DNA of 64,000 nucleotides, from NCBI RefSeq assembly GCF_014635545.1, contig NZ_BMDA01000001.1:1876739-1940738 (forward strand), read 5' to 3'. Positions 24,394-34,326 of the stretch are shown one piece after another. Position 1 is the stretch's first letter. Every line of letters begins with the position of its first letter. Source of the stretch: Acinetobacter courvalinii. GTDB taxonomy: Bacteria; Pseudomonadota; Gammaproteobacteria; Pseudomonadales; Moraxellaceae. A model generated the notes under the pieces. It saw nothing but the letters and a program-made list of their open reading frames with translations. It made no database searches and was not told the origin of the DNA. The position numbers were made by a program, and so were the translations under genes.

Positions 24394-25085
24394 GCTGAAT
24401 ACCCACGCTTATTTTTCTGATATCGATTGAACCACTGTGCAAACCAGAGCGCAAAGAACGCCACGGTTAAAGACAATATAATCAATCTCCATACTGCTGC
24501 CTCGGTATCCGGTTGCTGCATCAAGCTATACATCGCCAGCGGTAAAGTCCGGGTTTCACCGGCAATATTGCCAACAAAGGTAATGGTTGCACCAAATTCT
24601 CCCAAACTACGACAGAAACACAGAATACTACCCACCAAAATCCCGCTACTGGCCAATGGCAAGGTCACCTGTATAAAAGCGCAAAGGGAAGATGCGCCCA
24701 AGGTTTTCGCGGCCATTTCCAAACGTTGATCTACCAGTTCAATCGCCAGTCGAATCGATTGCACCAACAAGGGAAAGCCCATGACCGCCGAGGCCAATAC
24801 CGCCCCTTTCCAGTTAAAGGCAAACTCTAAACCGAAAGGTGCCAGATATTGTCCGAATAATCCGCGATTACCAAACAATTGTAGTAACAAGTAGCCTGGC
24901 ACCACAGGTGGCAAAACCAAAGGCAAGAACACCAAGGTCTCGAACAGTGATTTTCCCCAAAACTCTTTTCGGGCCAATACCCAAGCTACTAACGTTGCAG
25001 GAATGAGGCTAAACACCAGACATGCGGCTGCCACTTTACACGATAGCTTAAGGACTTCAATTTCTTCGGGACTAAGGATCATCAT
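24390..25085 (-). CDS. modB: Molybdate ABC transporter permease
   Basis: This 231-residue membrane protein has about five hydrophobic segments. The ModB-like segment FETLVFLPLVLPPVVPGYLLL is near residue 45, and the coupling loop AAKTLGASSLCAFIQVTLPLASSGILVG is near residues 125-150. SLGEFGATITFVGNIAGETRTLPLAMY is highly typical of ModB. It lies 4 bases after modA. Confidence 0.93.
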   Translation of the reverse strand: MMILSPEEIEVLKLSCKVAAACLVFSLIPATLVAWVLARKEFWGKSLFETLVFLPLVLPPVVPGYLLLQLFGNRGLFGQYLAPFGLEFAFNWKGAVLASAVMGFPLLVQSIRLAIELVDQRLEMAAKTLGASSLCAFIQVTLPLASSGILVGSILCFCRSLGEFGATITFVGNIAGETRTLPLAMYSLMQQPDTEAAVWRLIILSLTVAFFALWFAQWFNRYQKNKRGYSA

Positions 25086-25089
25086 TCAA

Positions 25090-25863
25090 TTACTGCGACA
25101 CGCTAAATCCATATTTTTTAAATACGGCTTTGGCCTGCCCACTTTGTAAAAACTTATAGAATTTAATCGATTCGGTATTTTTCTTGATCAGCCCCACAGG
25201 ATAAATAATCGCTGGATGGGTACTTTCAGGGAAGATACCGGCTACAACTACATCTTTGCTGATGGCAGCATCAGTTGCATAGACAATACCCACCTGACAT
25301 TCACCGCGGGCTACAAAGTTTAAGGCAGCACGGACATCTTCTGTTTCCACTAGACGAGATTGAACCTTGTCCCACCAGCCCAGTGAAGTCAATGCCTGCT
25401 TGGCATATTTCCCGACTGGTACACTTTTAGTATCGCCTGTACACAGCTTACCCTGAATCACCTTACCTGGATCAAAGCTTTTATCCATTTTTAATTTAAT
25501 CGGCCGATCTTTAGGCGTAATCATCACTAAACGATTACCCAATAAATTGATGCGATCTGTAGCTGCAAGCAATTGTTTGTTTTGTAAATAATCCATCCAC
25601 TGTGTATCAGCCGAGATAAATACATCAGCTGGCGCACCTGCTTCAATCTGTTTGGCTAAAGTTGAGGAACCGGCATATGAGGTCTTGATCTGGGTTTTAT
25701 TCTTCTTTTGATAGATTACATCGAGTTCATTGACTGCATTGGTTAAGCTGGCAGCGGCATATACTGTTACTGATTCGGCAGCAAATGCAGGGGTTTGAAT
25801 CAATAATCCCGCCCCGAAAATGGCACTGCAAAGACCTAATTTTTTCATCGTTATTGTCATCAT
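25090..25863 (-). CDS. modA: Molybdate-binding periplasmic protein
   Basis: This 257-residue protein has a signal peptide (LGLCSAIFGAGLLIQTPAFAAE, cleavage near residue 28). The ModA core follows: VTVYAAASLTNAVNELD, YAGSSTLAKQIEAGAPADVFISAD and GECQVGIVYATDA, whose Ser and Tyr positions bind the oxyanion. The start has two adjacent ATGs behind GAGGACAGG; 25863 is used. Supplies molybdate for molybdenum-cofactor enzymes. Confidence 0.93.
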   Translation of the reverse strand: MMTITMKKLGLCSAIFGAGLLIQTPAFAAESVTVYAAASLTNAVNELDVIYQKKNKTQIKTSYAGSSTLAKQIEAGAPADVFISADTQWMDYLQNKQLLAATDRINLLGNRLVMITPKDRPIKLKMDKSFDPGKVIQGKLCTGDTKSVPVGKYAKQALTSLGWWDKVQSRLVETEDVRAALNFVARGECQVGIVYATDAAISKDVVVAGIFPESTHPAIIYPVGLIKKNTESIKFYKFLQSGQAKAVFKKYGFSVSQ

Positions 25864-25878
25864 CCTGTCCTCAGATTT

Positions 25879-25902
25879 CGATATGTTTTTAAAAATATAT
25901 CG
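25879..25902. promoter_or_regulatory. Palindrome upstream of modA (candidate ModE-type operator)
   Basis: CGATATGTTTTT and AAAAATATATCG form a 24-base near-perfect palindrome (one mismatched pair), 16 bases before the modA start. Its CGATAT...ATATCG ends resemble ModE boxes. No modE gene is in the window. Confidence 0.5.
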
Positions 25903-26017
25903 CTGAATAAAGATACACTAAAAATAACATTTCGCCAGTTTTGTTAGGTTTTGTCCTTCACCTCTTTGTAACGCCATCAACAATTGAAAGATTTGTACTA
26001 AAAGCAGTTTTTTGTAC

Positions 26018-26061
26018 AAAAAAAGCCTATTCAAACATCAAGTTAATGATATTGAATAGGC
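26018..26061 (-). terminator. Intrinsic terminator at the end of the minus-strand T6SS operon
   Basis: Read on the minus strand, GCCTATTCAA (from 26061), a 17-base loop and TTGAATAGGC are followed by seven Ts. It stops transcripts coming from the lipoprotein genes before they reach mod. Confidence 0.85.
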
Positions 26062-26183
26062 GTCGTTGTCTATCTTGAACAGATAACATAAATTGTTATC
26101 TTAGGAATGAGACAGAAAAAGATATAGAATTTTATCATTAAATGTTTTTTAATATACTATTAACCAAAATAAAGCCGAACAGG

Positions 26184-26276
26184 TTAATATTTTGGATCTA
26201 AATGAATAACACCTATATCAACATTCTGATAGAAGTCAAAAGTAGGCCTTCCCTTTATCCCTTCATTACATCCCAT
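26184..26276 (-). pseudogene. Possible remnant of a lipoprotein gene (C-terminal fragment)
   Basis: A 30-codon open frame ends ...NVDIGVIHLDPKY. This resembles the end of the next gene's protein (...TVNIGRVYLNPK) in register and at the same distance from the stop. No signal peptide or further matching sequence lies upstream; an in-frame stop precedes the ATG. It looks like the surviving 3' end of a decayed paralogue, or chance similarity over about 14 residues. Confidence 0.35.
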
Positions 26277-26428
26277 TTATCCAATTCAATTAAAAAATAA
26301 TCTTTTCTATTTAAGACACCTTAAAATATCTCGAGCAGAAACAGAACCATTATTTATTTGCATATAAATTATTTAACCAACCCAATAAATAATAAAAAAA
26401 TAAGTAGGTAGAGAAAAGTTAAAATAAT

Positions 26429-26840
26429 TTATTTTGGATTGAGATAAACTCTCCCTATATTAACTGTAGTTTCTTTATCTGGGTTGATTGCATTTTGATC
26501 TTGTACAAATTTATCAATCTGGAATACAACTGGTTCATAATTTTGAAATTCAATAAATATAATTAAAGGTTGATTCCAGTTTTTATAGTCAGGCTTATTT
26601 ATACGATAAGTATATGTAATAGGTTTCGTTTTAAATTTCCCAACATTATTTGTTTTTACATAATTATAAGGATCATTTCCAGAAGCATAGCTTACATAAC
26701 CTTCGAGATTCCGTAAGGGCTCTTTTGTAACAGCATTGTATAAATAGCCTTTAGCACTTGGTGCTAAGTATATTGTCTGCCTAGTACAAGCTGCCAATAA
26801 AAAAAATAATTGAATATATAAAAAACTTCAAAAAACTCAT
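26429..26840 (-). pseudogene. Small lipoprotein gene with a frameshift in its signal peptide
   Basis: The body (from 26797 down) encodes about 120 residues with no recognised family; wording such as GYLYNAVTKEPLRNLEGYVSY suggests a carboxypeptidase-regulatory-like beta-sandwich. The upstream ATG at 26840 reads MSFLKFFIYSIIF and then meets a stop, in another frame. Removing one base from the run of eight T (plus-strand A, 26799-26806) joins them into MSFLKFFIYSIIFLLAAC, a textbook lipoprotein signal with an LAAC lipobox. So the gene is a 136-residue lipoprotein broken, or switched, at a homopolymer, unless this is a sequencing error. It sits downstream of PAAR and two other lipoprotein types in the T6SS operon. 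Confidence 0.7.
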
Positions 26841-26898
26841 AATTGTCTCTTTAAATTTTAAGTCTTGACAAATAAATAGTTTGATATCATTAAAATAA

Positions 26899-27312
26899 TT
26901 ACTCACAATTCTTTTTACTAGAGTCAATATATTTTATGTCTATCCGACCATTACTCTCAAGCAGACAAATTTTTCTGTGATAAATTTTATTTGTTTCCAA
27001 AGTGATTTCATATACAATATTTTTTTCGAAAATATCTACAGATATCTGGATACAGCTTTTTTCATCTATAGGCAATACTCCATTTTTATAAAGCTGCTCA
27101 TAATTACTTTGAAATTCTTTTGTATGATCTATTTTTCCTGTAGACACTACAATACTATTGTCATATCCATAATGGGTTTTAGGATTGTTCGTGAATATAC
27201 ATAAATAATCTTGAATAAGTTTTACCTCAAGATCCTTACTTTGTGGATTACATCCAGTGATAAAGACACAAAAACCAAAAATAAATAATAGATTTAGATA
27301 TGTAGACTTCAT
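26899..27312 (-). CDS. Putative T6SS-associated periplasmic lipoprotein (copy 1)
   Basis: This 137-residue lipoprotein has a signal peptide ending FITGC (lipid Cys near residue 21). The body shares with the next gene the framework SKDLEVK-QD-LC-F, KTxYGxDN, GKID and LPIDEKxC, with several conserved Cys that may form disulfides. Function unknown. Small tandem lipoproteins in T6SS operons near PAAR are often immunity proteins against effectors acting in the periplasm; that role is inferred here. The region is clearly more AT-rich than the core T6SS genes. Confidence 0.75.
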   Translation of the reverse strand: MKSTYLNLLFIFGFCVFITGCNPQSKDLEVKLIQDYLCIFTNNPKTHYGYDNSIVVSTGKIDHTKEFQSNYEQLYKNGVLPIDEKSCIQISVDIFEKNIVYEITLETNKIYHRKICLLESNGRIDIKYIDSSKKNCE

Positions 27313-27356
27313 CTTTTATAATCTCGGCAATAATTATTTACCATATGGGTAACAAA

Positions 27357-27773
27357 TTAATTACAAGTTGATTTTCCTGGTTCAACATATCTAACTTCCA
27401 GCTTATTATCATCATCTATGAGACAAATGCTTGTATGAAAGCTTTTATTTGTATCTAAAATAATTTCGTAAGCAATATTACGTTCAATTTCTTTTAATGG
27501 TATTGCAACGCAATTTTTTTCATCTATAGGTAGAGGGACATTAGTATATAGCTTTTCATAAGTACTTTTAAAATCTTTATTGTAGTCTATCTTCCCTAAA
27601 TAAATAAGAAATGTATTATCAAGACCATAATAAGTTTTAGAATTATTTTTAAATACACATAAATGATCCTGATTAATTTTCACCTCAAGATCCTTACTTT
27701 TTAGATTACATCCTGTTAAGCAACCACAAAAAAAAGTAATAAAAACAAATAATTTATAGTTATTCATATTCAA
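27357..27773 (-). CDS. Putative T6SS-associated periplasmic lipoprotein (copy 2)
   Basis: This 138-residue paralogue of the preceding lipoprotein has its lipobox at CLTGC (Cys near residue 22) and the same conserved framework along its whole length. The two are about half identical by eye and lie 44 bases apart, pointing to tandem duplication and divergence. As with its partner, no enzyme motif is visible, and immunity against a periplasmic effector is the favoured but unproven role. Confidence 0.75.
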   Translation of the reverse strand: MNMNNYKLFVFITFFCGCLTGCNLKSKDLEVKINQDHLCVFKNNSKTYYGLDNTFLIYLGKIDYNKDFKSTYEKLYTNVPLPIDEKNCVAIPLKEIERNIAYEIILDTNKSFHTSICLIDDDNKLEVRYVEPGKSTCN

Positions 27774-27793
27774 AATCTAAAAGATAATTAAAA

Positions 27794-27814
27794 TCTATCA
27801 TCTATCATCTATCA
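27794..27814. repeat. 7-bp tandem repeat (TCTATCA)3 spanning a stop codon
   Basis: Three copies of TCTATCA (TGATAGA on the coding strand) cover the TGA stop of the 150-residue lipoprotein gene. A gain or loss of a unit would leave the first stop in place, so coding effect is small. Confidence 0.85.
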
Positions 27815-28257
27815 TTTCCCCAATCACCTTCATTACATTTAATGATTTCATTTTTTGATAGATTCAGCTTAGAATGACGACCCGACAGGCATGAATAATT
27901 TATAAATTCATACTGCCTCAGATACTTTCCTTTTTTAATTTCCAATCTTATCTGTGTCTCCAGAGTACCTGCTTTTATGCTTGAAGTATCAATACAGAAA
28001 ATATACTTACTTTGTTTATTCGATAATTTTTTTAAACTTTCTTCATATATATCAATCGATAATTTTTCATCAAAAACATTTTCTTTATACTTAAATGAAC
28101 TATCTAACAATCCAAACTCATTAGCAGCGCTCATCTCACTTGTTTTTAGAGCACAAAGCTGATGACCTGAAACTTCATAATTAAAATTTTCGGTCTGCTT
28201 TTCCTTACAACCTCCAAGAAAAGCCATCAATAAGAGTATAGGCAATTGTTTTAACAT
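27805..28257 (-). CDS. Putative T6SS-associated periplasmic lipoprotein (distinct type)
   Basis: This 150-residue lipoprotein has signal MLKQLPILLLMAFLGGC (lipid Cys 17). The body is hydrophilic with a GHQLCAL segment near residue 30 that echoes the QDxLCxF segment of the two following lipoproteins, so it may be a distant relative. Four Cys occur in the mature part. Function unknown; position after the PAAR gene suggests an immunity or accessory role. Confidence 0.72.
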   Translation of the reverse strand: MLKQLPILLLMAFLGGCKEKQTENFNYEVSGHQLCALKTSEMSAANEFGLLDSSFKYKENVFDEKLSIDIYEESLKKLSNKQSKYIFCIDTSSIKAGTLETQIRLEIKKGKYLRQYEFINYSCLSGRHSKLNLSKNEIIKCNEGDWGNDR

Positions 28258-28424
28258 CGGCCATGCTCATCTAAAAAATCAAGCATTGATCTGTCCAGTA
28301 AAATGCGAAATACACAGTTTAGTTGAGCCTGCTGCAACGACCAAATTATTGCTCTAACCAGCAACCTTGCCGAAATAGATTAAATTTTAAAGCCCTTTGT
28401 TCATTCCAAGAGCTTTAAAAAGTT

Positions 28425-28688
28425 TTAACCTCTCACAGCTAAGTTCTGCTTCGGTAATAACTTACAACCACAAGATAAGGGATCATTGACACGTGCTGCT
28501 GCTTTGCCCATCACCTGCATATTCGGATCGCCAGCGACAATGGTCGCAACAGTTTGATGTTTTGGGCAGGTGGCCTTGTCACCGACACAGGCAATTGGAA
28601 TCCCTTCAATCAAGAAGCTACTGTTACCACTAATCACCTGTCCACCGCCTGTGGTTGGACAACCAACAACTATATAGGGTGTTGCCAT
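28425..28688 (-). CDS. PAAR-domain T6SS spike tip protein
   Basis: This is a minimal PAAR protein of about 87 residues from ATG 28688 (AGGGA site upstream); an earlier start at 28703 is less likely. It has the PAAR layout: VVGCPTTGGGQVISGNSSFLIEGIPIACVGDKATCPKH, then AAARVNDPLSCGCKLLP. His and Cys residues probably bind the tip metal. It sharpens the VgrG spike and can carry effectors. No toxin domain is fused to it and no vgrG is in the window. Confidence 0.88.
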   Translation of the reverse strand: MATPYIVVGCPTTGGGQVISGNSSFLIEGIPIACVGDKATCPKHQTVATIVAGDPNMQVMGKAAARVNDPLSCGCKLLPKQNLAVRG

Positions 28689-28721
28689 AATCACATCCCT
28701 CACATGTAGGTATTTAAACTG

Positions 28722-29489
28722 TTAAAGCACTTCAAATTCAATTCGACGGTTTTTCCGACGCCCGTCTGCCGTTGCATTATCAGCAACAGGCTGGCTAGAG
28801 CCCTTACCTTCAGTACTCAAACGGTCAGCAGCAATACTTTTACTGACCAGATAACTTTGTACCGCTGCAGCACGCTGCTGGCTTAATACCGTATTCTTGG
28901 TAGCATCACCAGAACTATCAGTATGCCCAATAATTTTGACTTTCTTGCCGCCCACCTTGTTTAAAGCCACCGCCATTTCGTCCAGAATCTGTTGTCCTGC
29001 CGCGGTCAGGATTGCACTCCCAGACTCAAATTCGATAATTCGGTTTTTCAATGCATCATCAATAATTTTTTGCTCTGCCTGATTCACAGAAAGCTGTGCA
29101 TTAAAACGATAAGGCTGCTGCACTAAAGCCTGAAAATTATTGGTGGTCGGTTGAATGTCATTCGGGTCTGTCATTTTCCCGGTTAATTCGACCTGTGTTC
29201 CTCTGACTCGCAATTGCCCCTGCTTGACCTTTTTCAAGTCAGGTGTAATCACACGCGTCACCGAATCACTCCATCCATTTGGTGCTGACACTGGACGGAC
29301 CTGAATTTTATCGACCACTTGATCAGCGCCATACACCGACTGCATCTTGACCAGAATTGCCTGTTTGCTGGCATCGTTCGGCACTACGCCTTCCACCACG
29401 ATCGGTGCTGCATTGAGCACAGCACTTTGGCCTAAGAGTGTTAAAGCAAAGACCCAACCCGCCGATACAGATTTCAAATTATTTCTCAT
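28722..29489 (-). CDS. OmpA-family peptidoglycan-binding T6SS accessory protein
   Basis: This 255-residue exported protein has a signal peptide (cleavage near LNA-AP, residue 28), a middle region with BON-like segments (about 30-130), and a C-terminal OmpA domain (about 145-255). The OmpA domain shows the peptidoglycan-binding pattern KIIGHTDSSGDATKNTVLSQQRAAAV and DGRRKNRRIEFEV. TssL here lacks its own peptidoglycan-binding domain, so this protein and TagX may anchor the machine to the wall. It is often labelled TagN in Acinetobacter. It lies 2 bases after tagF. Confidence 0.82.
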   Translation of the reverse strand: MRNNLKSVSAGWVFALTLLGQSAVLNAAPIVVEGVVPNDASKQAILVKMQSVYGADQVVDKIQVRPVSAPNGWSDSVTRVITPDLKKVKQGQLRVRGTQVELTGKMTDPNDIQPTTNNFQALVQQPYRFNAQLSVNQAEQKIIDDALKNRIIEFESGSAILTAAGQQILDEMAVALNKVGGKKVKIIGHTDSSGDATKNTVLSQQRAAAVQSYLVSKSIAADRLSTEGKGSSQPVADNATADGRRKNRRIEFEVL

Positions 29490-29491
29490 AT

Positions 29492-30451
29492 TTATTCATC
29501 TAAAAAAGTTTGTCGGAATAGCTTTAAGCCCTGATTCAGGCTCATCTGACGCTGACAAAGTGACTGTTCGAGTGTCGCAAGGCCTGCATTTTGCTCCAGA
29601 TAAGCATCAATCCATTGCGCCTGAATCAATGAAACCCAATGTTCACTCTGCATATTCTGGGTAAAGATATCGCTCAATGCCATGATATCTGCGCCTTGGA
29701 AACCAATAAATAGAATCGGCTCCTCTCGGTGCAAGATGCCAATCAGGATTTCGGTATTGTTAATGCCTAAGAATCGTCCAATCATTCCAACCCAGAAGGC
29801 AGCAATTTCATAACAATACATATGGTTATTGATCGGCAGGATTAACACCTTGTTTAAGCGACTGGTACCATTCTTTAAAATCGGCTGCAATAACAATCCC
29901 AAACCAATCATGCTTTGTGCGAGTTCATAGACATTGATCTTCATCAATTGTGCAAATGAGTGCATGGTATGATTTTCATAGAAACCATTACATTCGGTCG
30001 AGGTAAATAACTGAACCACGTTGGGTAGATTATTCAGCTTTTCCAGCATGATATTGGTATCACGGATACTGCGTAGTACCCGATTACGCTGGAACAGATC
30101 AACTAGTACCGACTTGTAATAATACGGCGCCAGCAACAGATTCTGATAAGGTTGTTCGACTTCCAGCAGTTGGCTTAATACCATTGGAAATGCTCGCCCT
30201 GAGCTATCCTGGCTGGCGATCAGGTTGGCTGCCAGAAACATCGGCTCAGCAGGATTGGCGATAAAGAAATCCAGCGCTGGTAAAGACTCATAACGTTGTT
30301 TGAAGTCAGGCGCTCGCATGGCAAGTTCAAGTGCTTCCGTGATCCATTGATCAAGCACCTGAATCAACGCATATTGCCCTTTGGACTTCAGAAAGTCACC
30401 CCGAGCGGGTGTCTTTCCGTAATACAAAGGTGTGGTCTTCACTTGTTGCAT
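29492..30451 (-). CDS. tagF: T6SS-associated protein TagF
   Basis: This 319-residue cytosolic protein opens [17 protein letters not shown], the characteristic TagF/ImpM N-terminus. The segment [23 protein letters not shown] near residues 75-97 follows. TagF represses T6SS firing post-translationally in several bacteria. It lies directly after tssM, as in many clusters. Confidence 0.88.
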   Translation of the reverse strand: MQQVKTTPLYYGKTPARGDFLKSKGQYALIQVLDQWITEALELAMRAPDFKQRYESLPALDFFIANPAEPMFLAANLIASQDSSGRAFPMVLSQLLEVEQPYQNLLLAPYYYKSVLVDLFQRNRVLRSIRDTNIMLEKLNNLPNVVQLFTSTECNGFYENHTMHSFAQLMKINVYELAQSMIGLGLLLQPILKNGTSRLNKVLILPINNHMYCYEIAAFWVGMIGRFLGINNTEILIGILHREEPILFIGFQGADIMALSDIFTQNMQSEHWVSLIQAQWIDAYLEQNAGLATLEQSLCQRQMSLNQGLKLFRQTFLDE

Positions 30452-30488
30452 CCCAGCCCCTCCTGATGTTCCGTGATTATCCCTAACA

Positions 30489-33400
30489 TTACGGTGTTAC
30501 TCCTGGCTGAGCAGGTGCAGCCGGTTGTGGCTTCGGTGCAGCACCCGCAGGGGTTGCTTGCGCAGAAACCACGCGTACCGCTTTCTCTGTCACCACTTTA
30601 TCAACCAGTTGCAAGCCCGCATAACCACGGCTCGAACCGATATTGCCTGAGCTATTACCGCTAATCAGACGGAAGTTCACTTTTAAGGTTAATGATGGTT
30701 CAGCTTTGCTGGTCCAGGTCATTTCGAAGCTACCGTTTTGCTCTTTACGCTGTGCCGCATCGATCAAACGGTTAATGCCATATTCACCCGGCTCTTCGAA
30801 AATGGTATGAGTCTTGCCTTCAAGATCGACAGCTGTAATACGAGCACCTGGAATCGCACCCTGATTCGGCCAGACGAAGTTCACCCATTGCTGAATGCCA
30901 TTTTCAAACACCATTCGCTGACCATCGATATCAATGGTGTACGACAAGTACTGTGGATTCGGTAATGGATAGAACTGGAAGTTCGACTGATTTGACACAG
31001 GTGCAGCGGCTGGCTGATCCAGACTACCGGTCGCCATCCCATTGATTGGCGCCACATATTGCTGGAACGCCATCACAAATTGCGGGTTCAGGCTAATGCC
31101 CAAGTCTTTCCAGGTTTTAGAAGTCAACACATAGCCACGGCGAATCACAAATGGGTCCAAGGCTTCCTTGACAAAGCGTGCAATGCTACCTGTTTCACCA
31201 AAGATCTGACCGATTTCATTACTGGTTGCCTGTAAAGTCACACTTGAGTTAAATGGATACTTCTGGCTCAAATTGGTTTTAAATGGTTGATAGGCCTGAA
31301 TGCCCCACAATTTGTTCAATTCATCTTGTGTCGGTGCAATCAAGCTGGCAAATGATTGAGTCAACGGTCCCATCAACAGCTTTTGCAATAACTGCTGGTC
31401 AGTATCCTTCAGACCCACCATCATTTTCTCATCCACATATTTCTGAGTGATGTTGAAAACTGAGGTTTGATCATTGATGGTCTGTTTCACTAAAGCCATC
31501 GCACTTGGACCAATCTCGCCTGCGGTTTTCAGATCATTAAACTTGCTGCGGACTTGCGCAAGATTATTCATGTATTCATCAAATAGCGACTTATCCTGCA
31601 AATCATCACGCTTACGCACCAATTGATAGAACATCTGGTACTCTTGAGAAATTGCACCTTGCGCACGGTCCATAGCTTGAGCCGCTGCTCTATCATCCGA
31701 ATTATTCAAGACTTTACGCTTGAACCAGGCCACAAAGCCTTTTTCAGGGACAGCAAGCTCAGCTTGAACAATCGGGTTATCCCAGTTGGTCTCGATTGCG
31801 ATCCGTTGTAACAGGGTACGGATCGGTGAGTTTTGAGGTTCACCCAAGATATCAATGGTCTTGACCTGCTGGCTAAACTGATCGGCTTTAGCATAATAAA
31901 TACCGCTCAGGAACTTTTTCCATTCCGTCACATATTCCTGCTTATACAAGGCCACTAGTTGCTTGCGAATCTGCTCCGGGCTACCCGAGAAGGTCAAGTC
32001 ATCAGATTGACGGCTATTCAACACCCAGTCTTTACTGTCTGTTGGTTTATTCGCCGCTTCATCAATCGCTTTTTCGACATATTCATCCCAAGCTTTTTGC
32101 GTAAATACACCTGGTAATGCATAGCTGCCCAGCACAATTGAACGGTTTTGCTCACCCACAATCTGTGCAACAGTCACCGCCGGAAAACGTACCGCTGCGC
32201 GCATCTTGATTTCGTTATAGACACGATCACGCGCTGGCATACCACGAATGACTGACAGGAGTACCTGACGGGTTTGATCAACCACTTGCGCATCTGTTTC
32301 AAGGATCGGGAAGCCATCCTGATTGGCCAAGGTCATGGCATAAGAAAGAATTTTTTCCGCATCCTGAATCATTTCACCACGTGGCATCTGGCCACGGTTG
32401 GCATCTAGCCAGGAACGCCAGAAACGCGACACCTGATCACTTAAATGACTACTATCCATATATTCCGGATTGCTCATCATCAAGTAGGCTTTTAATGCGT
32501 TATAGGCATCTTGCGGATTGGTATCCGAAGGCTCCAGATACTGCTGTGTCTTGGCAACCTGTTTGATTTCCACATTGACATGATTGGCTTTCAGGGTCGC
32601 TTCATTGTTCTTAACACGCTGCAGGTATTGTGCAATATTCTGTTGAGTTGGCGTCAGGACAATCTGCTTGATCCCTTTCAGGTATTCTGCCTTTAAGCTC
32701 TCGCGTAACTGATTGCCTTGGTACAAACCAAAGCTGAATTTAAGTGGACGATGGTCATTGAACTCATCAAGCTGCTGTAAACGCTCCTGCAAGATCAGTA
32801 AAGCTTCAAGCTGGGTGGAAAGCTGTTGCCCTGAGGCTTTTTCCAGATGGACCACTTTATCCAGATCTGCCTGCACATCGGCAATCAGTTGCTGGTTATT
32901 GCGATATGACCAGACCCATACGCCCAAGACCAGTGAAACACCGACCAATGCGGCAATGAATCCAATATAACGCTGACGCTTTTTCGCAGGATTGATATGC
33001 TGCTTTACCAGATCCTTATCGCGTAAAATTACATTCGAAAACAGGCCTTGCAAGAAATAGCCGTGATTCGGTGCAAGTGATGGACTCGGACCTTCCTGAC
33101 CATTGAGCGGAACCTGCTGAAGCTGGAATTCCTGTGCAATATTTTCCGTCATTGGACTTTCAATAATGCCTTCCTGCAAAGCACTGGTAAAATAAAAGCC
33201 ACGGAATACCGGCTGGAACTGATATGGATTATCTTCAAACAAAGTACCAATAAAGCTTTTTAATGCCGGTTTTAGCGTTTTGAATTCCAGCGGGAAGGTC
33301 ATCACACTTGGAGAAATATTCTGCGAATGACGGCGGCTCAAATGCGTCGTACTTACACTCTTTAAACCGTCATACAGAATCGTGTAATGTTTTTCGAATA

Positions 33401-34298
33401 ATTCAACCGCATTCAGGGAGGAGTTCTGCTCGTAAGGCAAGGTTGCGCCCCAAGCCTGATTGTATTCTTGCGACTCATAACAATCGAAGAACTCGGTAAA
33501 GCCCGCAATCAGGTCCATTTTCGAGAACACCAGATAAACCGGCACCACCACTTCAAGTCGCTCGGTTAAATCCTGAATACGGGCACGTAAATTCTTGGCC
33601 AGTTTCAAGGAGTTTTCAGGACTCTGGCTGATCAGTTCAGCAATACTGACAATCACGATCAGACCATTCACCGGGGCTTTAGAACGGTTCTTCTTCAGGA
33701 TATTAAGGAAACCCAACCATTCAGAATGGTCTTCCGAGTACACTGAATAACGGCCTGCAGTATCCAGCAAGATCCCTTCGGTAGAAAAGAACCAGTCACA
33801 GTTACGTGTACCACTCAAACCCGCAGAGACCATCTTTTGATGGGTTTCTTCAAAGGGGAACTTTAATCCGGAATTATAAATGGCCGAACTCTTACCTGCA
33901 GCCGGGTTACCAATCACCATATACCAAGGCAATTCGTATAAAGCCGCATTGCCCTTTTTATCGCCCAGTTTGGATTTGCGAATCAACTGGATCGACTCTT
34001 TCATCTGTTGCTGGATTAACTGTAATTCGGCTTTATCTTTTTGTTGTCCGTACTCAGCCTTGCTGTCCTGTTCAATCGCATTGGCCAGTTCTTCACCCTG
34101 TGCTGCATGGCGCTTACGCTGGATCAACCAGTAAATGCCATACACAATCAGGCCCAACGCATAAGTCGCTGCCAACGCCCAGAAGATATGACGCGGAATG
34201 GACGAATATGAAGAAATAAGCGCCACAAACAAGGACAAAGCAATGATTGCCTTAGGATTAGTGATGTACTGCCACAGATAACCTAAAATGGTATACAT
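30489..34298 (-). CDS. tssM: T6SS membrane-complex protein TssM (IcmF)
   Basis: This 1269-residue inner-membrane protein spans the envelope in the TssJLM complex. Two membrane segments lie near residues 15-60 and a third near 440. An intact Walker A (GNPAAGKSS, about residue 130) and [20 protein letters not shown] in the cytoplasmic ATPase-like domain are followed by a long periplasmic region. The C-terminal tail is Pro/Ala-rich ([16 protein letters not shown]). tssJ, the usual outer-membrane partner of TssM, is not in the window. Confidence 0.93.
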   Translation of the reverse strand: MYTILGYLWQYITNPKAIIALSLFVALISSYSSIPRHIFWALAATYALGLIVYGIYWLIQRKRHAAQGEELANAIEQDSKAEYGQQKDKAELQLIQQQMKESIQLIRKSKLGDKKGNAALYELPWYMVIGNPAAGKSSAIYNSGLKFPFEETHQKMVSAGLSGTRNCDWFFSTEGILLDTAGRYSVYSEDHSEWLGFLNILKKNRSKAPVNGLIVIVSIAELISQSPENSLKLAKNLRARIQDLTERLEVVVPVYLVFSKMDLIAGFTEFFDCYESQEYNQAWGATLPYEQNSSLNAVELFEKHYTILYDGLKSVSTTHLSRRHSQNISPSVMTFPLEFKTLKPALKSFIGTLFEDNPYQFQPVFRGFYFTSALQEGIIESPMTENIAQEFQLQQVPLNGQEGPSPSLAPNHGYFLQGLFSNVILRDKDLVKQHINPAKKRQRYIGFIAALVGVSLVLGVWVWSYRNNQQLIADVQADLDKVVHLEKASGQQLSTQLEALLILQERLQQLDEFNDHRPLKFSFGLYQGNQLRESLKAEYLKGIKQIVLTPTQQNIAQYLQRVKNNEATLKANHVNVEIKQVAKTQQYLEPSDTNPQDAYNALKAYLMMSNPEYMDSSHLSDQVSRFWRSWLDANRGQMPRGEMIQDAEKILSYAMTLANQDGFPILETDAQVVDQTRQVLLSVIRGMPARDRVYNEIKMRAAVRFPAVTVAQIVGEQNRSIVLGSYALPGVFTQKAWDEYVEKAIDEAANKPTDSKDWVLNSRQSDDLTFSGSPEQIRKQLVALYKQEYVTEWKKFLSGIYYAKADQFSQQVKTIDILGEPQNSPIRTLLQRIAIETNWDNPIVQAELAVPEKGFVAWFKRKVLNNSDDRAAAQAMDRAQGAISQEYQMFYQLVRKRDDLQDKSLFDEYMNNLAQVRSKFNDLKTAGEIGPSAMALVKQTINDQTSVFNITQKYVDEKMMVGLKDTDQQLLQKLLMGPLTQSFASLIAPTQDELNKLWGIQAYQPFKTNLSQKYPFNSSVTLQATSNEIGQIFGETGSIARFVKEALDPFVIRRGYVLTSKTWKDLGISLNPQFVMAFQQYVAPINGMATGSLDQPAAAPVSNQSNFQFYPLPNPQYLSYTIDIDGQRMVFENGIQQWVNFVWPNQGAIPGARITAVDLEGKTHTIFEEPGEYGINRLIDAAQRKEQNGSFEMTWTSKAEPSLTLKVNFRLISGNSSGNIGSSRGYAGLQLVDKVVTEKAVRVVSAQATPAGAAPKPQPAAPAQPGVTP

Positions 34299-34326
34299 TG
34301 AGTTCTCAAATTCTTAATAAAGTTAA

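Larger units (their letters stand above)
25903..26428. other. Gene-poor AT-rich gap between modA and the T6SS lipoprotein tail
   Basis: This roughly 525-base stretch holds the modA promoter side, one intrinsic terminator for the T6SS operon (26018-26061) and a possible lipoprotein-gene remnant (26184-26276). Nothing else gene-like was seen. Confidence 0.6.

Noticed and set aside
27794..27814. Contingency repeat switching a reading frame
   Set aside because: The 7-bp repeats begin at the stop codon and beyond, so unit gain or loss hardly changes the protein.
26899..28257. The small lipoproteins as TssJ
   Set aside because: They lack the TssJ beta-sandwich wording, are present as paralogues at the operon end, and look variable rather than core.
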